From: CAWUKT01 sp963923035 | GTDB taxonomy: Bacteria > Bacteroidota > Bacteroidia > J057 > JADKCL01 | Direction: 5' to 3' | NCBI GenBank assembly: GCA_963923035.1 | Contig: CAWUKT010000088.1 | Coordinates: forward strand, 1 to 29,513 | Length of the DNA: 29,513 bases | Part shown: in pieces, positions 1 through 10,952 of the stretch | How the letters are laid out: each line of letters opens with the position of its first letter | Position numbering within the stretch: position 1 is the first letter of the stretch | The notes under the pieces: generated by a model | The model's database searches: none | Seen by the model: only the letters and a program-made list of their open reading frames with translations | What the model was told of the DNA's origin: nothing | Translations under genes and position numbers: made by a program

Positions 1-126
1 ACGGAACCGTCTACAAATCCTAACCAAGTTTCTACAAAAACTATCCAACATTCTATTAATCATAACCAACATTCTACCATTTACATTCAATCTTCCACCA
101 TTTATAACCAAGTTTCCACCAATTCG
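1..126. repeat. Degenerate 21-bp tandem array
   Basis: Six consecutive units start at 1, 22, 43, 64, 85 and 106, an exact 21-bp period with no indels. The shared core resembles AACCAAgTTTCTAC (copies at 22, 64 and 106 are the closest; 1 and 85 are diverged). A very weak seventh copy may start at 127. The array is AT-rich compared with the neighbouring genes. Because 21 is a multiple of three, one + frame stays open from base 1 to the stop at about 202 and reads as heptapeptides of the type NQxSTxx. A - frame is open as well, so the array could be either non-coding or the tail of a repeat protein entering from the left. Function unknown. Confidence 0.75.
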
Positions 127-444
127 CTCCGTTTGGTAAACTATTTATTTAAGAATTCAGCTTTTCGACTCCAAGACACCTGCTTTTTGGGAAGAGAGGC
201 CTAAACAAATCCTGACCCCGGAAAGGCAGCAACCGCAACCATCGCCGGGCCAAACGCCGAACCGGGAAAGGAAAACCACCATCCCCTCCCCACAGCCAGT
301 CCCGGGAAGAAAGCCAGCCCCCACCGGAGTTTTCCATTGGGCCTCAAGCCCCTCCGCTCCCCACCCATCCAAATGCAAATTTCCCTTTCCCAGCCTCGAA
401 AAAAGCCATATTTTTGAAACTTGTTTCGTTAAAACAATTGGATT
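127..444. other. Intergenic stretch, no gene recognised
   Basis: From the end of the 21-bp array to the helicase gene I see no convincing coding region. The + strand from about 200 to 400 is C/A-rich and carries only short open frames without recognisable protein character. The last 40 bases hold a candidate promoter element. Confidence 0.6.
409..416 (+). promoter_or_regulatory. Candidate -7 element for the SNF2 gene
   Basis: TATTTTTG matches the Bacteroidota TAnnTTTG element and would start transcription near 423, about 20 bases before the gene. No clear TTG -33 element is seen at the expected distance, so this is weak. Confidence 0.3.
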
Positions 445-3300
<2,856 letters not shown>

Positions 3301-3348
3301 GTGGGCGTCCCGGTCCCGGATGGGCCCGGCGGACTCTCCGGCCTCGCT

Positions 3349-3372
3349 TTCCGGCGGCGCCTGCCGCCGGAA
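3349..3372. other. GC-rich hairpin downstream of SNF2 gene
   Basis: A perfect 10-bp stem (TTCCGGCGGC / GCCGCCGGAA) with loop GCCT. No T-run follows, so it is more likely an mRNA 3'-end stabiliser or an intergenic repeat than a terminator. Confidence 0.6.
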
Positions 3373-3403
3373 GAGCTCAGACAATGCCTCCGATTCCTGA
3401 CGC

Positions 3404-3425
3404 GGGGCTGGTCCAGCCCCTTTTT
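3404..3425 (+). terminator. Rho-independent terminator of SNF2 gene
   Basis: Stem GGGGCTG / CAGCCCC with loop GTC, followed directly by TTTTT. It lies about 100 bases after the helicase stop codon. Confidence 0.8.
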
Positions 3426-3495
3426 GCTTGCCAAATATTATTTTTTAGATGTACCCCTACTCCCAATAAATGGATTGGATATAAAATGATCTCTA

Positions 3496-3503
3496 AATAT
3501 TCT
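3496..3503. repeat. Target site duplication, left copy
   Basis: AATATTCT directly precedes the left inverted repeat and is repeated exactly at 4534-4541, directly after the right inverted repeat. Eight bases is the usual duplication length for IS1595-family elements. Confidence 0.9.
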
Positions 3504-3527
3504 AATGCCTGTCCGTAACTTTGCCAC
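3504..3527 (+). repeat. IS left inverted repeat (IRL)
   Basis: Begins AATGCCTGTCCGT. It pairs with 4510-4533 with two mismatches in 24 bases. Confidence 0.9.
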
Positions 3528-3557
3528 AAGACCTTGACGCAAGGTGTCAAAACTCGG

Positions 3558-3589
3558 TTTGATATTTGATTAAATAACTGAATATCAAA
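3558..3589 (+). promoter_or_regulatory. Inverted repeat at transposase start codon
   Basis: TTTGATAT (3558-3565) and ATATCAAA (3582-3589) form a perfect 8-bp stem whose last base is the A of the transposase ATG. In RNA it could mask the start codon and hold down transposase translation, particularly in read-through transcripts. This role is inferred. Confidence 0.45.
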
Positions 3590-4521
3590 TGAAAATAGCC
3601 GAGTTTGGAAAACGTTTTCCTGATGAGGAAAGCTGCCGGGCACACTTCAAGAAGCTCCGGATTAAAAAGGGAGTCACCTGCAAGCGTTGCGGGGGGATCA
3701 ACCACTATTGGCTGGCCTCAAAATCTATGTTTCAGTGCAAAGATTGCCGCTTTCGAACCTCGTTGAAGAGTGGAACAGTGATGGAAAACTCCAAGTTACC
3801 CTTTCGATATTGGTACATTGCGATGTTTTTGCTTACTGCGACCAAGAAATCCTTTTCTGCCCTGGAAATGCAGCGCCAGATTGGTCACAAACGCTATGAG
3901 CCGATCTGGGCGATGATGCACAAAATTCGAATGATCATGGGCCAACAGGAAGCTATGGCCGAGTTGAAGGGATGGATTGAACTTGATGAAGGATACTTTG
4001 CTTTTCGGGTAGATAAGGAAACTAGAGCGAGATTCAATGGAGGTAAGGGAAGTCCGCGAATGGCAACAGTCCTGGTCATGGCCGAGTCAGAGGAGGTAGA
4101 GAGTCCAAAGAAAAATCAAAAGAAACGCCGGTGTAAGAAGTTCAGAATGAAGGTCATTCCCGACTTCAAGGGGACAACTGTGAATAGAGAAGTGACCGCA
4201 GTGATCCATCCTGACTCTCATGTCATGACCGATAGGATTGGTTCGTACTCCAGGCTGAAGGATTACTTCACCGAACATATTATACTCCCTGCAAGTGGAA
4301 AGCGGGCTAGTGAGCTTCTACCCTGGGTTCATACTACGATCTCAAATGCAAAACGCACTTTACTCGGCATATTTCACGGAATAGGCAAAGGATACGTTCA
4401 AAACTACCTTGACGAGTTCTGCTACAAGCTCAATCGGCGATACAGAGGGGAAGGGCGGTTCTATGACCTCATGGAAGATTCGCTCACCCATTGGAACCAT
4501 CAGAAGCTGGTGGTAAAGTAA
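3589..4521 (+). CDS. IS1595-family (ISXO2-like) transposase
   Basis: A 310-residue transposase that cuts and joins the ends of the surrounding element. An N-terminal zinc ribbon has C31xxC34 and C50xxC53. It is followed by a helix-turn-helix-like stretch (about 75-118) and the DDE/ISXO2-like catalytic domain. I place the acids at D133 (ELDEGYF) and D215 (TDRIGSY). The third position appears to be N253, in the ISNAKR motif where other members have E; this assignment is uncertain. The C-terminal YLDEFCYKLNRRY block (about 273-285) is typical of the family. The ATG at 3589 is the only good start. The stop codon lies inside the right inverted repeat, as is common in compact insertion sequences. 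Confidence 0.93.
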   Translation: MKIAEFGKRFPDEESCRAHFKKLRIKKGVTCKRCGGINHYWLASKSMFQCKDCRFRTSLKSGTVMENSKLPFRYWYIAMFLLTATKKSFSALEMQRQIGHKRYEPIWAMMHKIRMIMGQQEAMAELKGWIELDEGYFAFRVDKETRARFNGGKGSPRMATVLVMAESEEVESPKKNQKKRRCKKFRMKVIPDFKGTTVNREVTAVIHPDSHVMTDRIGSYSRLKDYFTEHIILPASGKRASELLPWVHTTISNAKRTLLGIFHGIGKGYVQNYLDEFCYKLNRRYRGEGRFYDLMEDSLTHWNHQKLVVK

Positions 4522-4533
4522 CGGACAGGCATT
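4510..4533 (+). repeat. IS right inverted repeat (IRR)
   Basis: Ends ACGGACAGGCATT, the reverse complement of IRL except at two positions. It overlaps the last codons and stop of the transposase gene. Confidence 0.9.
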
Positions 4534-4541
4534 AATATTCT
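4534..4541. repeat. Target site duplication, right copy
   Basis: AATATTCT, identical to 3496-3503. Confidence 0.9.
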
Positions 4542-4922
4542 TAGGAGGTCCCAGCGCTGAAGTAAACTAGTTTACCGGCGAGGCGAACTCATTTGGGTCG
4601 AAGGCGAACTGGTTTGGGTGCGGACCCAAACTCATTTGGGTCTGAGGGAAGTGAGTTTGGGTGGTAACCCAAACTAATTCGGGTGCGAGGGAAACTAATT
4701 TGCCTCGCACCCGAATTCATTGGGCTGGCAGGCAAATGAGTTCGCTCCCAACCCAATATCACTCGGCTGGAGGCCCACTCCATTCCCCAGCTTCCCACCT
4801 AACTCCATTTAGCATTGTCCCAGCCCCGCTTTCTTCCCGACCAAATCCGCTCTTTTATTACGTCACCATTTCCCGCCGCCCCATCTTTTTGTAACTTCTT
4901 GTCCGTATTCAATCACTCGTTC
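4542..4922. other. Gene-free stretch dominated by a repeat array
   Basis: Between the insertion sequence and the metalloprotease gene the only clear structure is the ~21-bp palindromic array at 4561-4812. From about 4813 to 4922 is a pyrimidine-rich leader. An in-frame GTG at 4815 would extend the following gene, but that extension has no signal-peptide character and is not used here. No consensus promoter is evident. Confidence 0.6.
4561..4812. repeat. ~21-bp array of imperfect palindromes
   Basis: About twelve units built on AACTcATTTGGGT follow each other at 20-22 bases. Comparable positions near the ends of successive units fall at about 4598, 4619, 4641, 4662, 4684, 4705, 4726, 4746 and 4768. 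Many units are themselves imperfect palindromes of CCCAAA-n4-TTTGGG type; the clearest are at 4624-4642 and the first unit, GTAAACTAGTTTAC, at 4563-4576. The last two or three units are strongly diverged. Spacing changes of plus or minus one base break every reading frame across the array, so a protein-coding origin is unlikely. The ~21-bp spacing puts all units on one DNA face. Function unknown. Confidence 0.7.
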
Positions 4923-7900
4923 ATGAAGTACTTTTTTGTTCTGATCGCTTTCTCGACGTTATTTTCTGTTCTCCCCGCCCAATCCCCTAACCTCTGGCAA
5001 CCCGTTGCCGGGGCCATTCCGAGCGGGGAACAACGCATTCATCCCGAAGTCTACCAACTGCGGCAGATTGACTTTCCCCAATTGAAGGACCTGCTGCACC
5101 AGGCTCCTCCCGAGCAAACGCCCAAGGGGCTGACCGTTTCCCTGCCCAATCCCGAGGGCGAAATGGAAGCCTTTCAGGTCTGGAAGGTTCCTGTCCTGCA
5201 TCCTTCGGACGAGGCGGACTACCCGGATATCCGGACCTTCGTCGCCCACGGCCTCGACGATCCCTATGCCTACGCCCGGTTGGACTTTACGCCCCACGGC
5301 TTCCACGCGATGGTGCTGACCGTCGGTGGCAGTTGGTGGATCGATCCCCTGCTCGTGGGCAACCAGGAACTGTACCAGATTTACCACAAGAAACACCTGA
5401 AGCCCCGTCCGGGCGAAGATTATAGCTGTCACAGCGAGTCCACTCCCCTCGCGGAAGACCCCGCCCTCCATTTGCCCAAAACCCTCCAACCGATCGGTAC
5501 GCAATTGCTGACCTATGAGCTCGCCCTGAGTTGTGTGGGCGAGTACGGGGCCTACCACGGCGGCACCAAACCGTTGATCCTGGGCGCGATGGTCACGACC
5601 ATGAACCGGTCTTCCGGCGTCTTTGAGCGGGACATGACGATCCGCATGGTCCTCATCCCCAACAACGACACGCTCATCTTCGGCGATCCGACGACCGATC
5701 CCTACGGCTGCTGCAACCTCGGCCAGCAGATCGGGCGGAGTATCCAGGTCATCGACAGCATCGTCGGCCCCAATGCCTATGATTTCACGCATGTGTTCAC
5801 CACCTACGGGGGGGGATTGGCGTCCTTCGGGACCTGCCCGGCGGACCAGAACGGGGCCGCGACCGGCCTCACCAACCCGGTGGGCGATCCCTTTGACGTG
5901 GACTATGTGTCCCACGAGTTCGGGCACCAGTTCAATGCGGCCCATACCTTCAATTACTGTCCCGGCCCGGGCGGCGTGCCCCACGAGCCGGGCAGTGGCT
6001 CGACCATCATGGCCTACGCCGGCCTTTGCGGGACCGCGAACATGCAGACCTTCTCGGTGGATGCCTTCAGTGTGGGCACCTACGAGCAAAGTGTGAACTA
6101 TACCCGGCTGGCCTTCGGGAATACCTGTGCGACCATCACCCCCACCGGCAATACGCCCCCGACGGTGACCGTTCCTAGCGGCGGCTTTTATATTCCGAAG
6201 TCGACGCCCTTTGAGTTGACGGCCAGCGGGAACGACCTGGACGGGGATTCGCTGACCTTCTCCTGGGAGCAATTTGACCTGGGACCGAATACGCATCCGG
6301 ATACCTTGGTGGGGAATTGCCCCTTGTTCCGGGTGCTGTGGCCGACGCCCGATTCGACGCGGATCTTCCCGCAGATCGATGACATTGTGACGGGGGCGAG
6401 TACGATTGGGGAGCGGGTGGCCGACTACGGCCGGGATATGACCTTCCGCTGCGTGGTGCGCGACAACCAGGGAGGAGCGAGCTATGAGGAAATGAAATTC
6501 TTTGTGACGGATACGGCCGGGCCGTTTCGGGTCCTCTATCCGTCGGTGGCGGCCATCGGTTGGACGGCCGGGGACATCGAAACCATCACCTGGGACGTCG
6601 CCAACTCGGACATTTCCCCCGTCAATTGCAGCGCAGTCGACATCTACCTTTCCAGCGATGGCGGCTATACCTATCCCATCCTTCTGGCGACCAACCGGCC
6701 GAATACGGGCGCGACTCCCATCACGGTGCCGAGCCTGGTCGGAAGTCAGTTTCGGATCAAGGTGAAGGGACGGGGCAACCACTTCTTCGACATCTCCGAC
6801 AATAATTTTTCCATTTCCCCTCCCTCACAACCCGATTTCTCCCTCTCCACCCTCACCCCGAGTCAGACGGCTTGCGGCTTGGATACGGCGATCTATTCCG
6901 TGGTGGTGGATTCGCTGGGAGCCTTTTCCAATCCGGTCACCTTCCTGCTGAATGGGGTCCCCTCGGGAGCTTCCCACAGTTTGAGCGTCAATCCGGCCAC
7001 CCCACCGACCACCTTGACGGTCAAGGTCTGGAACAATACGGCCCCGACCGGCAACTATTCCCTGCAATTGCAGGGCAGCGCCACGTCGGGGACCAAGGTC
7101 CTGCCGCTGACCCTGGAGCTGCGGCCGGCCAATTTGCCCCCGGTCTCCCTCGTCGCTCCGATCAATGGCGCGACCAACCAGCCCCTCACGACCTCCCTGA
7201 ACTGGAATTTGGTTCCATTTGCCCCGCAGTACCATGTCCAGCTGGCGGTGGATCCGACCTTTTCCTTTCCCCTGATTGATACCCTGGTCCAAAACCTCAA
7301 TTCCCTCACTCCCTCCACTCCCCTGCAAAACAACCAGATCTATTACTGGCGGGTGCGGGCCGACAGCGGGGCCTGTCCCGGCGGCAATTGGAGCAGTATC
7401 TACTCGTTCGAGACGCCGCTGATCAATTGCCAGACTTATACCAGTACGGACGTCCCGGTCAGCATCGCCGTGCCCGTCGTGGATACGGTCTATTCGACGC
7501 TCAACGTCCCCAATTCCATCTCGATTGCGGATGTCGATGTGAGTGAACTCAAGGGGGACCATACCTGGGTGGGCGACCTCTGGATCACGCTGACCAGTCC
7601 CCAGGGAACGCCAGTCCAATTGTTCCGGTCGATCTGTGGGAACCAGGATGACTTCGACCTGAAATTTGACGACTCGGCGGCTCCGGGAGCCATCCCCTGT
7701 CCGCCGACAACGGGCGGCACCTACCTGCCGGACGACCCGCTTTCCGCTTTCAACGGGCAGAATGCCCAGGGCATCTGGACCCTGGAGATCATCGACCAGG
7801 TGGGCCAGGACGGCGGCACCCTGACCGATTGGAGCCTCTATATTTGTGGTCCGCCCCTGAATACGACCCCGCCCAGCTTCTCGACGCTGCCCCTGCTGTT

Positions 7901-8462
7901 GGACCAGGGCGACAACGCGCCCTTCTCCACGATCCAGATGAACCTGGCGTGCTTCAATCCCGCTGCCACTGCCTATTATGTCATCACCAGCCTCCCCGCC
8001 AACGGACAGCTCTTCCTCAATGGAGTCCCGGTCGTGGTAGGTGATATCGTCACGCAGGACAATGTCGACCTGGGCCAGTTTACCTACCAGCACGACAACA
8101 GTGCCACGACCAGCGACCAGTTCCAGTTCACCGCTCATTGTTCGACGGGTGGGTACCTGGGGGGCCTCAACCAATCGATTGTGATCACCCCGGTGGTCGG
8201 GGTGGATCCGGCCTTTGCCTTGGCGTGGCAGCTCTTCCCGAATCCGACCCGGGACCGCTTCCAGGTGGAATGTGCCCTGGCCACGGGCCGGGACATGGAA
8301 GTGCGGGTGTACAATGGCTGGGGACAAATGGTGGCCTGGCGAAGTGGCAACGGACCCCGGCTGGCCCTGAACGGAACCGAGCTGGCCTCGGGACTTTATT
8401 CGGTGGAGTTGTGGGTGGAGGGAAAACGGCAGGGCAGCCGGAAGTTGGTGCTGGAACGGTAA
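4923..8462 (+). CDS. Secreted reprolysin-like metalloprotease with P domain and T9SS tail
   Basis: A 1179-residue secreted zinc protease, probably exported by Sec and then T9SS to the cell surface or medium. The start chosen at ATG 4923 gives a clean signal peptide (MKYFFVLIAFSTLFSVLPAQ); an upstream in-frame GTG does not. A propeptide-like region (about 25-190) precedes the metzincin domain with HEFGHQFNAAH (zinc ligands H331, H335, H341; general base E332) and a Met-turn (TIMAYAG). Next come Ig/Fn3-like modules (to about 830), a proprotein-convertase P domain (about 835-976), a cadherin-like module (980-1090) and a type-A sorting tail (about 1100-1179, LFPNPTRDRF). Substrate unknown; extracellular protein degradation is the likely role. 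The next T9SS gene begins 50 bases downstream. Confidence 0.92.
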   Translation: MKYFFVLIAFSTLFSVLPAQSPNLWQPVAGAIPSGEQRIHPEVYQLRQIDFPQLKDLLHQAPPEQTPKGLTVSLPNPEGEMEAFQVWKVPVLHPSDEADYPDIRTFVAHGLDDPYAYARLDFTPHGFHAMVLTVGGSWWIDPLLVGNQELYQIYHKKHLKPRPGEDYSCHSESTPLAEDPALHLPKTLQPIGTQLLTYELALSCVGEYGAYHGGTKPLILGAMVTTMNRSSGVFERDMTIRMVLIPNNDTLIFGDPTTDPYGCCNLGQQIGRSIQVIDSIVGPNAYDFTHVFTTYGGGLASFGTCPADQNGAATGLTNPVGDPFDVDYVSHEFGHQFNAAHTFNYCPGPGGVPHEPGSGSTIMAYAGLCGTANMQTFSVDAFSVGTYEQSVNYTRLAFGNTCATITPTGNTPPTVTVPSGGFYIPKSTPFELTASGNDLDGDSLTFSWEQFDLGPNTHPDTLVGNCPLFRVLWPTPDSTRIFPQIDDIVTGASTIGERVADYGRDMTFRCVVRDNQGGASYEEMKFFVTDTAGPFRVLYPSVAAIGWTAGDIETITWDVANSDISPVNCSAVDIYLSSDGGYTYPILLATNRPNTGATPITVPSLVGSQFRIKVKGRGNHFFDISDNNFSISPPSQPDFSLSTLTPSQTACGLDTAIYSVVVDSLGAFSNPVTFLLNGVPSGASHSLSVNPATPPTTLTVKVWNNTAPTGNYSLQLQGSATSGTKVLPLTLELRPANLPPVSLVAPINGATNQPLTTSLNWNLVPFAPQYHVQLAVDPTFSFPLIDTLVQNLNSLTPSTPLQNNQIYYWRVRADSGACPGGNWSSIYSFETPLINCQTYTSTDVPVSIAVPVVDTVYSTLNVPNSISIADVDVSELKGDHTWVGDLWITLTSPQGTPVQLFRSICGNQDDFDLKFDDSAAPGAIPCPPTTGGTYLPDDPLSAFNGQNAQGIWTLEIIDQVGQDGGTLTDWSLYICGPPLNTTPPSFSTLPLLLDQGDNAPFSTIQMNLACFNPAATAYYVITSLPANGQLFLNGVPVVVGDIVTQDNVDLGQFTYQHDNSATTSDQFQFTAHCSTGGYLGGLNQSIVITPVVGVDPAFALAWQLFPNPTRDRFQVECALATGRDMEVRVYNGWGQMVAWRSGNGPRLALNGTELASGLYSVELWVEGKRQGSRKLVLER

Positions 8463-8512
8463 TTTTCTCTTAAATTATCGTTTCTATCATCAACTCTATA
8501 CCCTCTATTGCT

Positions 8513-10105
8513 ATGCAACTTTTTACCCTACGCTATTGGGGAGTGGCGCTCTGCCTGCTCCTCGGTCATGGTCTGTTTGCCCAGGACACCCTCGCTTTTC
8601 AAAATTTCGAGACGAGCTCTACCCTGCCCGTATGGACCTATACCGGCAATCCGGCCGGCTTCGTCACCGGTTTTTCTTCTCCCAATGCCACCCCGCCCAA
8701 TAGTCCCCTCGGAATTGGTGGGTCTACCGCCTGGCAGGTCTTTTCGGTCAGCGGAGGCAATACCCTGACCTTTTCCAACCAGACCATTCCGAGCGGTTAC
8801 GATACCATCCGGGTCAGCTTTCGCCTCGCGGCGATGAACCTCAACGGCTCCTCCGGCGGCCCCGACAACCTGGACTATGTCCTCGTGGCCTATTCCACCA
8901 ATGGGGGCTCGACCTACTCCAACCGGGTCCGCGTCCGCGGAGCAGTCAACAACAATTGCTCCTGGCCTTATAGCGCGGGGTCATCGGCGGAGGTCTGGTA
9001 CCTCCCCGCCTCCGAGCAGGTCTTCCAGCCCGTCAATTCCGGCCTGCAAGTGCAGGACGGGATCGGCTACGTGGAGATTGCATTTCCCGGCAGCATCACC
9101 CAATTGAGCCTGCGCATCACCCCACGTTCCAGTTCCAGCTCGGACCATTGGCTCGTGGACAATGTGACCTTGTTCGGGAACAAATCCTGCACCAATTCCT
9201 CGGACAGCCTGAGCGCCAGTGTCTGTGACAGTTATGTCTCGCCTAGCGGCAAGGTCTTCACCGCCACGGGCACTTACCTGGACACCATTCCGAATACCAC
9301 GGGCTGCGACAGCCTCCTGACCATCGCCCTCACCGTCAACAATTCATCGGCCGATTCATTGGTGGTCGACGCCTGCAATAGCTATACTTCGCCGGGCGGT
9401 ACGGTGTACACGGCCAGCGCTCAGTTCACCGATACCCTCACCAATGGCCTCGGCTGCGACAGCCTCGTCTTTGTGGACCTCACGGTCAACCAATCGGCGG
9501 CGGATACGCTGGTGGAGGATGCCTGTGTGAGCTATACTTCGCCCTCGGGCCAGGTCTATACGACCAGCGGCGTCTATGTGGACAGCCTCACGACGACAGC
9601 CGGATGCGACAGCGTGCTGACCATCGACCTGACCGTGCAAGCGGTGGATACCTCGGTGTCCCGCTCGGGCCTGACCCTGACGGCCCAGGCCACTGGTGTC
9701 ACTTACCAGTGGATCAATTGCAATGGCGGGGCGATCCCGGGGGCTACGAACGCGAGCTTTACGCCGGGGGCCAACGGCGACTACGCGGTGATCATTACCG
9801 ACGGCAATTGCTCGGATACCTCTACCTGCCGAACGGTGATCGTGGTCGGGCTCGATCCGGCCTGGGCGGGCTCCATTTCCCTTTGGCCCAACCCCACCCA
9901 GCAACATCTGAACGTCGCACTGCCTGAACCCGCGCTGGAAGGTCATTTCCGTATCCTGGACCTTCAGGGACGCCTCCTTCAGCAGGCGCCTCTCCCCGCT
10001 CCCTCGGAGTTCACCGTCGAAACCCAATCGCTGGCTCCGGGGATGTACTTCCTGGAACTGGTAGCGGACGGGCGCAGGGCTCGTTTGAGGTTTAACCGCC
10101 AGTAA
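8513..10105 (+). CDS. T9SS-exported repeat protein, adhesin-like
   Basis: A 530-residue secreted protein of unknown function. The signal peptide ends near residue 23 (GHGLFAQD). Residues ~25-225 resemble a jelly-roll/carbohydrate-binding-like domain (inferred from pattern only). Three 50-residue repeats follow from residue 238, each with CxSYxSPxGxVYT and GCDSxxxxxLTV. An Ig-like stretch (about 382-445) and a T9SS tail (about 450-530, SLWPNPTQQHLNV) complete it. Such SPSG/GCDS repeats are, from memory, common in Bacteroidota surface proteins. ATG 8513 is chosen because it begins a standard signal peptide; an overlapping ATG in another frame gives nothing. It may be co-transcribed with the protease, and a strong terminator follows. 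Confidence 0.88.
   Translation: MQLFTLRYWGVALCLLLGHGLFAQDTLAFQNFETSSTLPVWTYTGNPAGFVTGFSSPNATPPNSPLGIGGSTAWQVFSVSGGNTLTFSNQTIPSGYDTIRVSFRLAAMNLNGSSGGPDNLDYVLVAYSTNGGSTYSNRVRVRGAVNNNCSWPYSAGSSAEVWYLPASEQVFQPVNSGLQVQDGIGYVEIAFPGSITQLSLRITPRSSSSSDHWLVDNVTLFGNKSCTNSSDSLSASVCDSYVSPSGKVFTATGTYLDTIPNTTGCDSLLTIALTVNNSSADSLVVDACNSYTSPGGTVYTASAQFTDTLTNGLGCDSLVFVDLTVNQSAADTLVEDACVSYTSPSGQVYTTSGVYVDSLTTTAGCDSVLTIDLTVQAVDTSVSRSGLTLTAQATGVTYQWINCNGGAIPGATNASFTPGANGDYAVIITDGNCSDTSTCRTVIVVGLDPAWAGSISLWPNPTQQHLNVALPEPALEGHFRILDLQGRLLQQAPLPAPSEFTVETQSLAPGMYFLELVADGRRARLRFNRQ
9224..9648 (+). repeat. Three in-frame 150-bp repeats
   Basis: Cysteine codons that open each module lie at 9224, 9374 and 9524, an exact 150-bp period. 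Each unit encodes a ~50-residue module with a cysteine at its start and another in GCDS. DNA identity between copies is only partial, so the copies are old or selected at protein level. Confidence 0.85.
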
Positions 10106-10117
10106 ACGCCTCCCGGT

Positions 10118-10153
10118 CCCCCTCTCTGGTCTTCAGGGAGGGGGGCTTGATTT
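10118..10153 (+). terminator. Strong terminator after the T9SS cargo genes
   Basis: An 11-bp stem (CCCCCTCTCTG / CAGGGAGGGGG, one G-U pair) with loop GTCTT, followed by GCTTGATTT. It separates the T9SS gene from fabG. Confidence 0.75.
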
Positions 10154-10168
10154 AAGGGGCGCGTAAAT

Positions 10169-10200
10169 TTGATAATTGGGGTGGGTCCTGAGTATCTTCG
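10169..10200 (+). promoter_or_regulatory. Candidate fabG promoter
   Basis: TTG at 10169-10171, 21 bases, then TATCTTCG at 10193-10200 (one mismatch to TAnnTTTG). Transcription would begin at about 10205, almost at the ATG, giving a leaderless or near-leaderless fabG mRNA. Confidence 0.5.
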
Positions 10201-10205
10201 CAGCT

Positions 10206-10952
10206 ATGAAAATGCTCGATGGAAAAAACACACTGATCACCGGGGCGACCCGCGGCATTGGCCGGGGTATCGCACTGGAGTTTGCCCGCCAAGGGGCCAA
10301 TGTTGCATTTACCTATATTTCTGGCCCTGAAACTGCGGAGTCGCTGAAATCTGAGATTGAAGCCGAAGGGGTACAATGCCTCGCCTTCCATGTGGATGCC
10401 ACTGACTTTGAGGCGACCCAGAACATGATCAAGGAGATGACAGATGCCTGGAAGACGGTTGACGTGGTGGTGAACAATGCGGGCATCACCAAGGACAACC
10501 TCCTGCTGCGCATGTCGGAGGACCAATTTGACATCGTTCAGAAGGTGAATATGTATTCGGTCTTCTACATGACGAAGGCGATCATGCGGACGATGCTGAA
10601 GCAGCGCAGCGGATCGATCATCAATATTTCCTCCATTGTGGGGGTGACGGGAAATGCCGGCCAGGCCAACTATGCGGCTTCCAAGGCGGGTATGATTGCG
10701 TTTACGAAATCGGTCGCCAAGGAAGTGGGCTCCCGTGGCATCCGCGCCAATATCATTGCGCCGGGCTTTATCACCACGGAAATGACCGCGGACCTGCCTG
10801 AAGCCGAGTTGAAGACCTGGATGGAAAGCATTCCGCTGAAGCGTCCGGGAACCATTGAAGATGTCTCCAACTTGTGCGTCTTCCTGGCCAGCGACCAGAG
10901 TACTTATATCACCGGCCAGACCCTCCACATCAACGGCGGGATGTATATGTAA
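10206..10952 (+). CDS. fabG: 3-oxoacyl-[acyl-carrier-protein] reductase
   Basis: A 248-residue short-chain dehydrogenase that uses NADPH to reduce 3-oxoacyl-ACP in each round of fatty acid elongation. It has the cofactor motif TGATRGIG (12-19), NNAG (90-93), and the catalytic set N115, S143, Y156 and K160 (YAASK). The length and the C-terminal TGQTLHINGGMYM end match FabG closely. The ATG at 10206 gives the usual MKMLDGKNTLITG start; an ATG 30 bases upstream would overlap the promoter. Other fab genes are not nearby, so FabG is the best call but a paralogous SDR such as a PhaB-type reductase cannot be excluded. Confidence 0.9.
   Translation: MKMLDGKNTLITGATRGIGRGIALEFARQGANVAFTYISGPETAESLKSEIEAEGVQCLAFHVDATDFEATQNMIKEMTDAWKTVDVVVNNAGITKDNLLLRMSEDQFDIVQKVNMYSVFYMTKAIMRTMLKQRSGSIINISSIVGVTGNAGQANYAASKAGMIAFTKSVAKEVGSRGIRANIIAPGFITTEMTADLPEAELKTWMESIPLKRPGTIEDVSNLCVFLASDQSTYITGQTLHINGGMYM

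Larger units (their letters stand above)
3504..4533 (+). mobile_element. Complete IS1595-family insertion sequence (1030 bp)
   Basis: A self-contained element bounded by imperfect inverted repeats of 24 bp (22 of 24 match) and an exact 8-bp target duplication, carrying one transposase gene. Its base composition is visibly more AT-rich than the flanking genes, which suggests arrival from another genome. Intact ends, intact duplication and an intact transposase frame indicate a fairly recent, possibly still mobile, insertion. It sits in the intergenic space between the SNF2 terminator and the second 21-bp array and interrupts no gene. Confidence 0.92.

Noticed and set aside
1..126. CRISPR array
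   Set aside because: Unit length is 21 bp with no unique spacers and no cas genes nearby; it is a simple degenerate tandem repeat.
4589..4894. Open frames on both strands across the ~21-bp array
   Set aside because: They are by-products of the near-21-bp period; one-base changes in unit spacing prevent a constant heptapeptide frame.
4959..6782. 607-codon open frame antisense to the metalloprotease
   Set aside because: Arg/Gly/His-rich without domain signatures; the + strand has a signal peptide, zinc motif and P domain.
6825..8327. 500-codon open frame antisense to the metalloprotease C-terminal half
   Set aside because: Same reason: composition of a GC-rich shadow, and no signal or motif.
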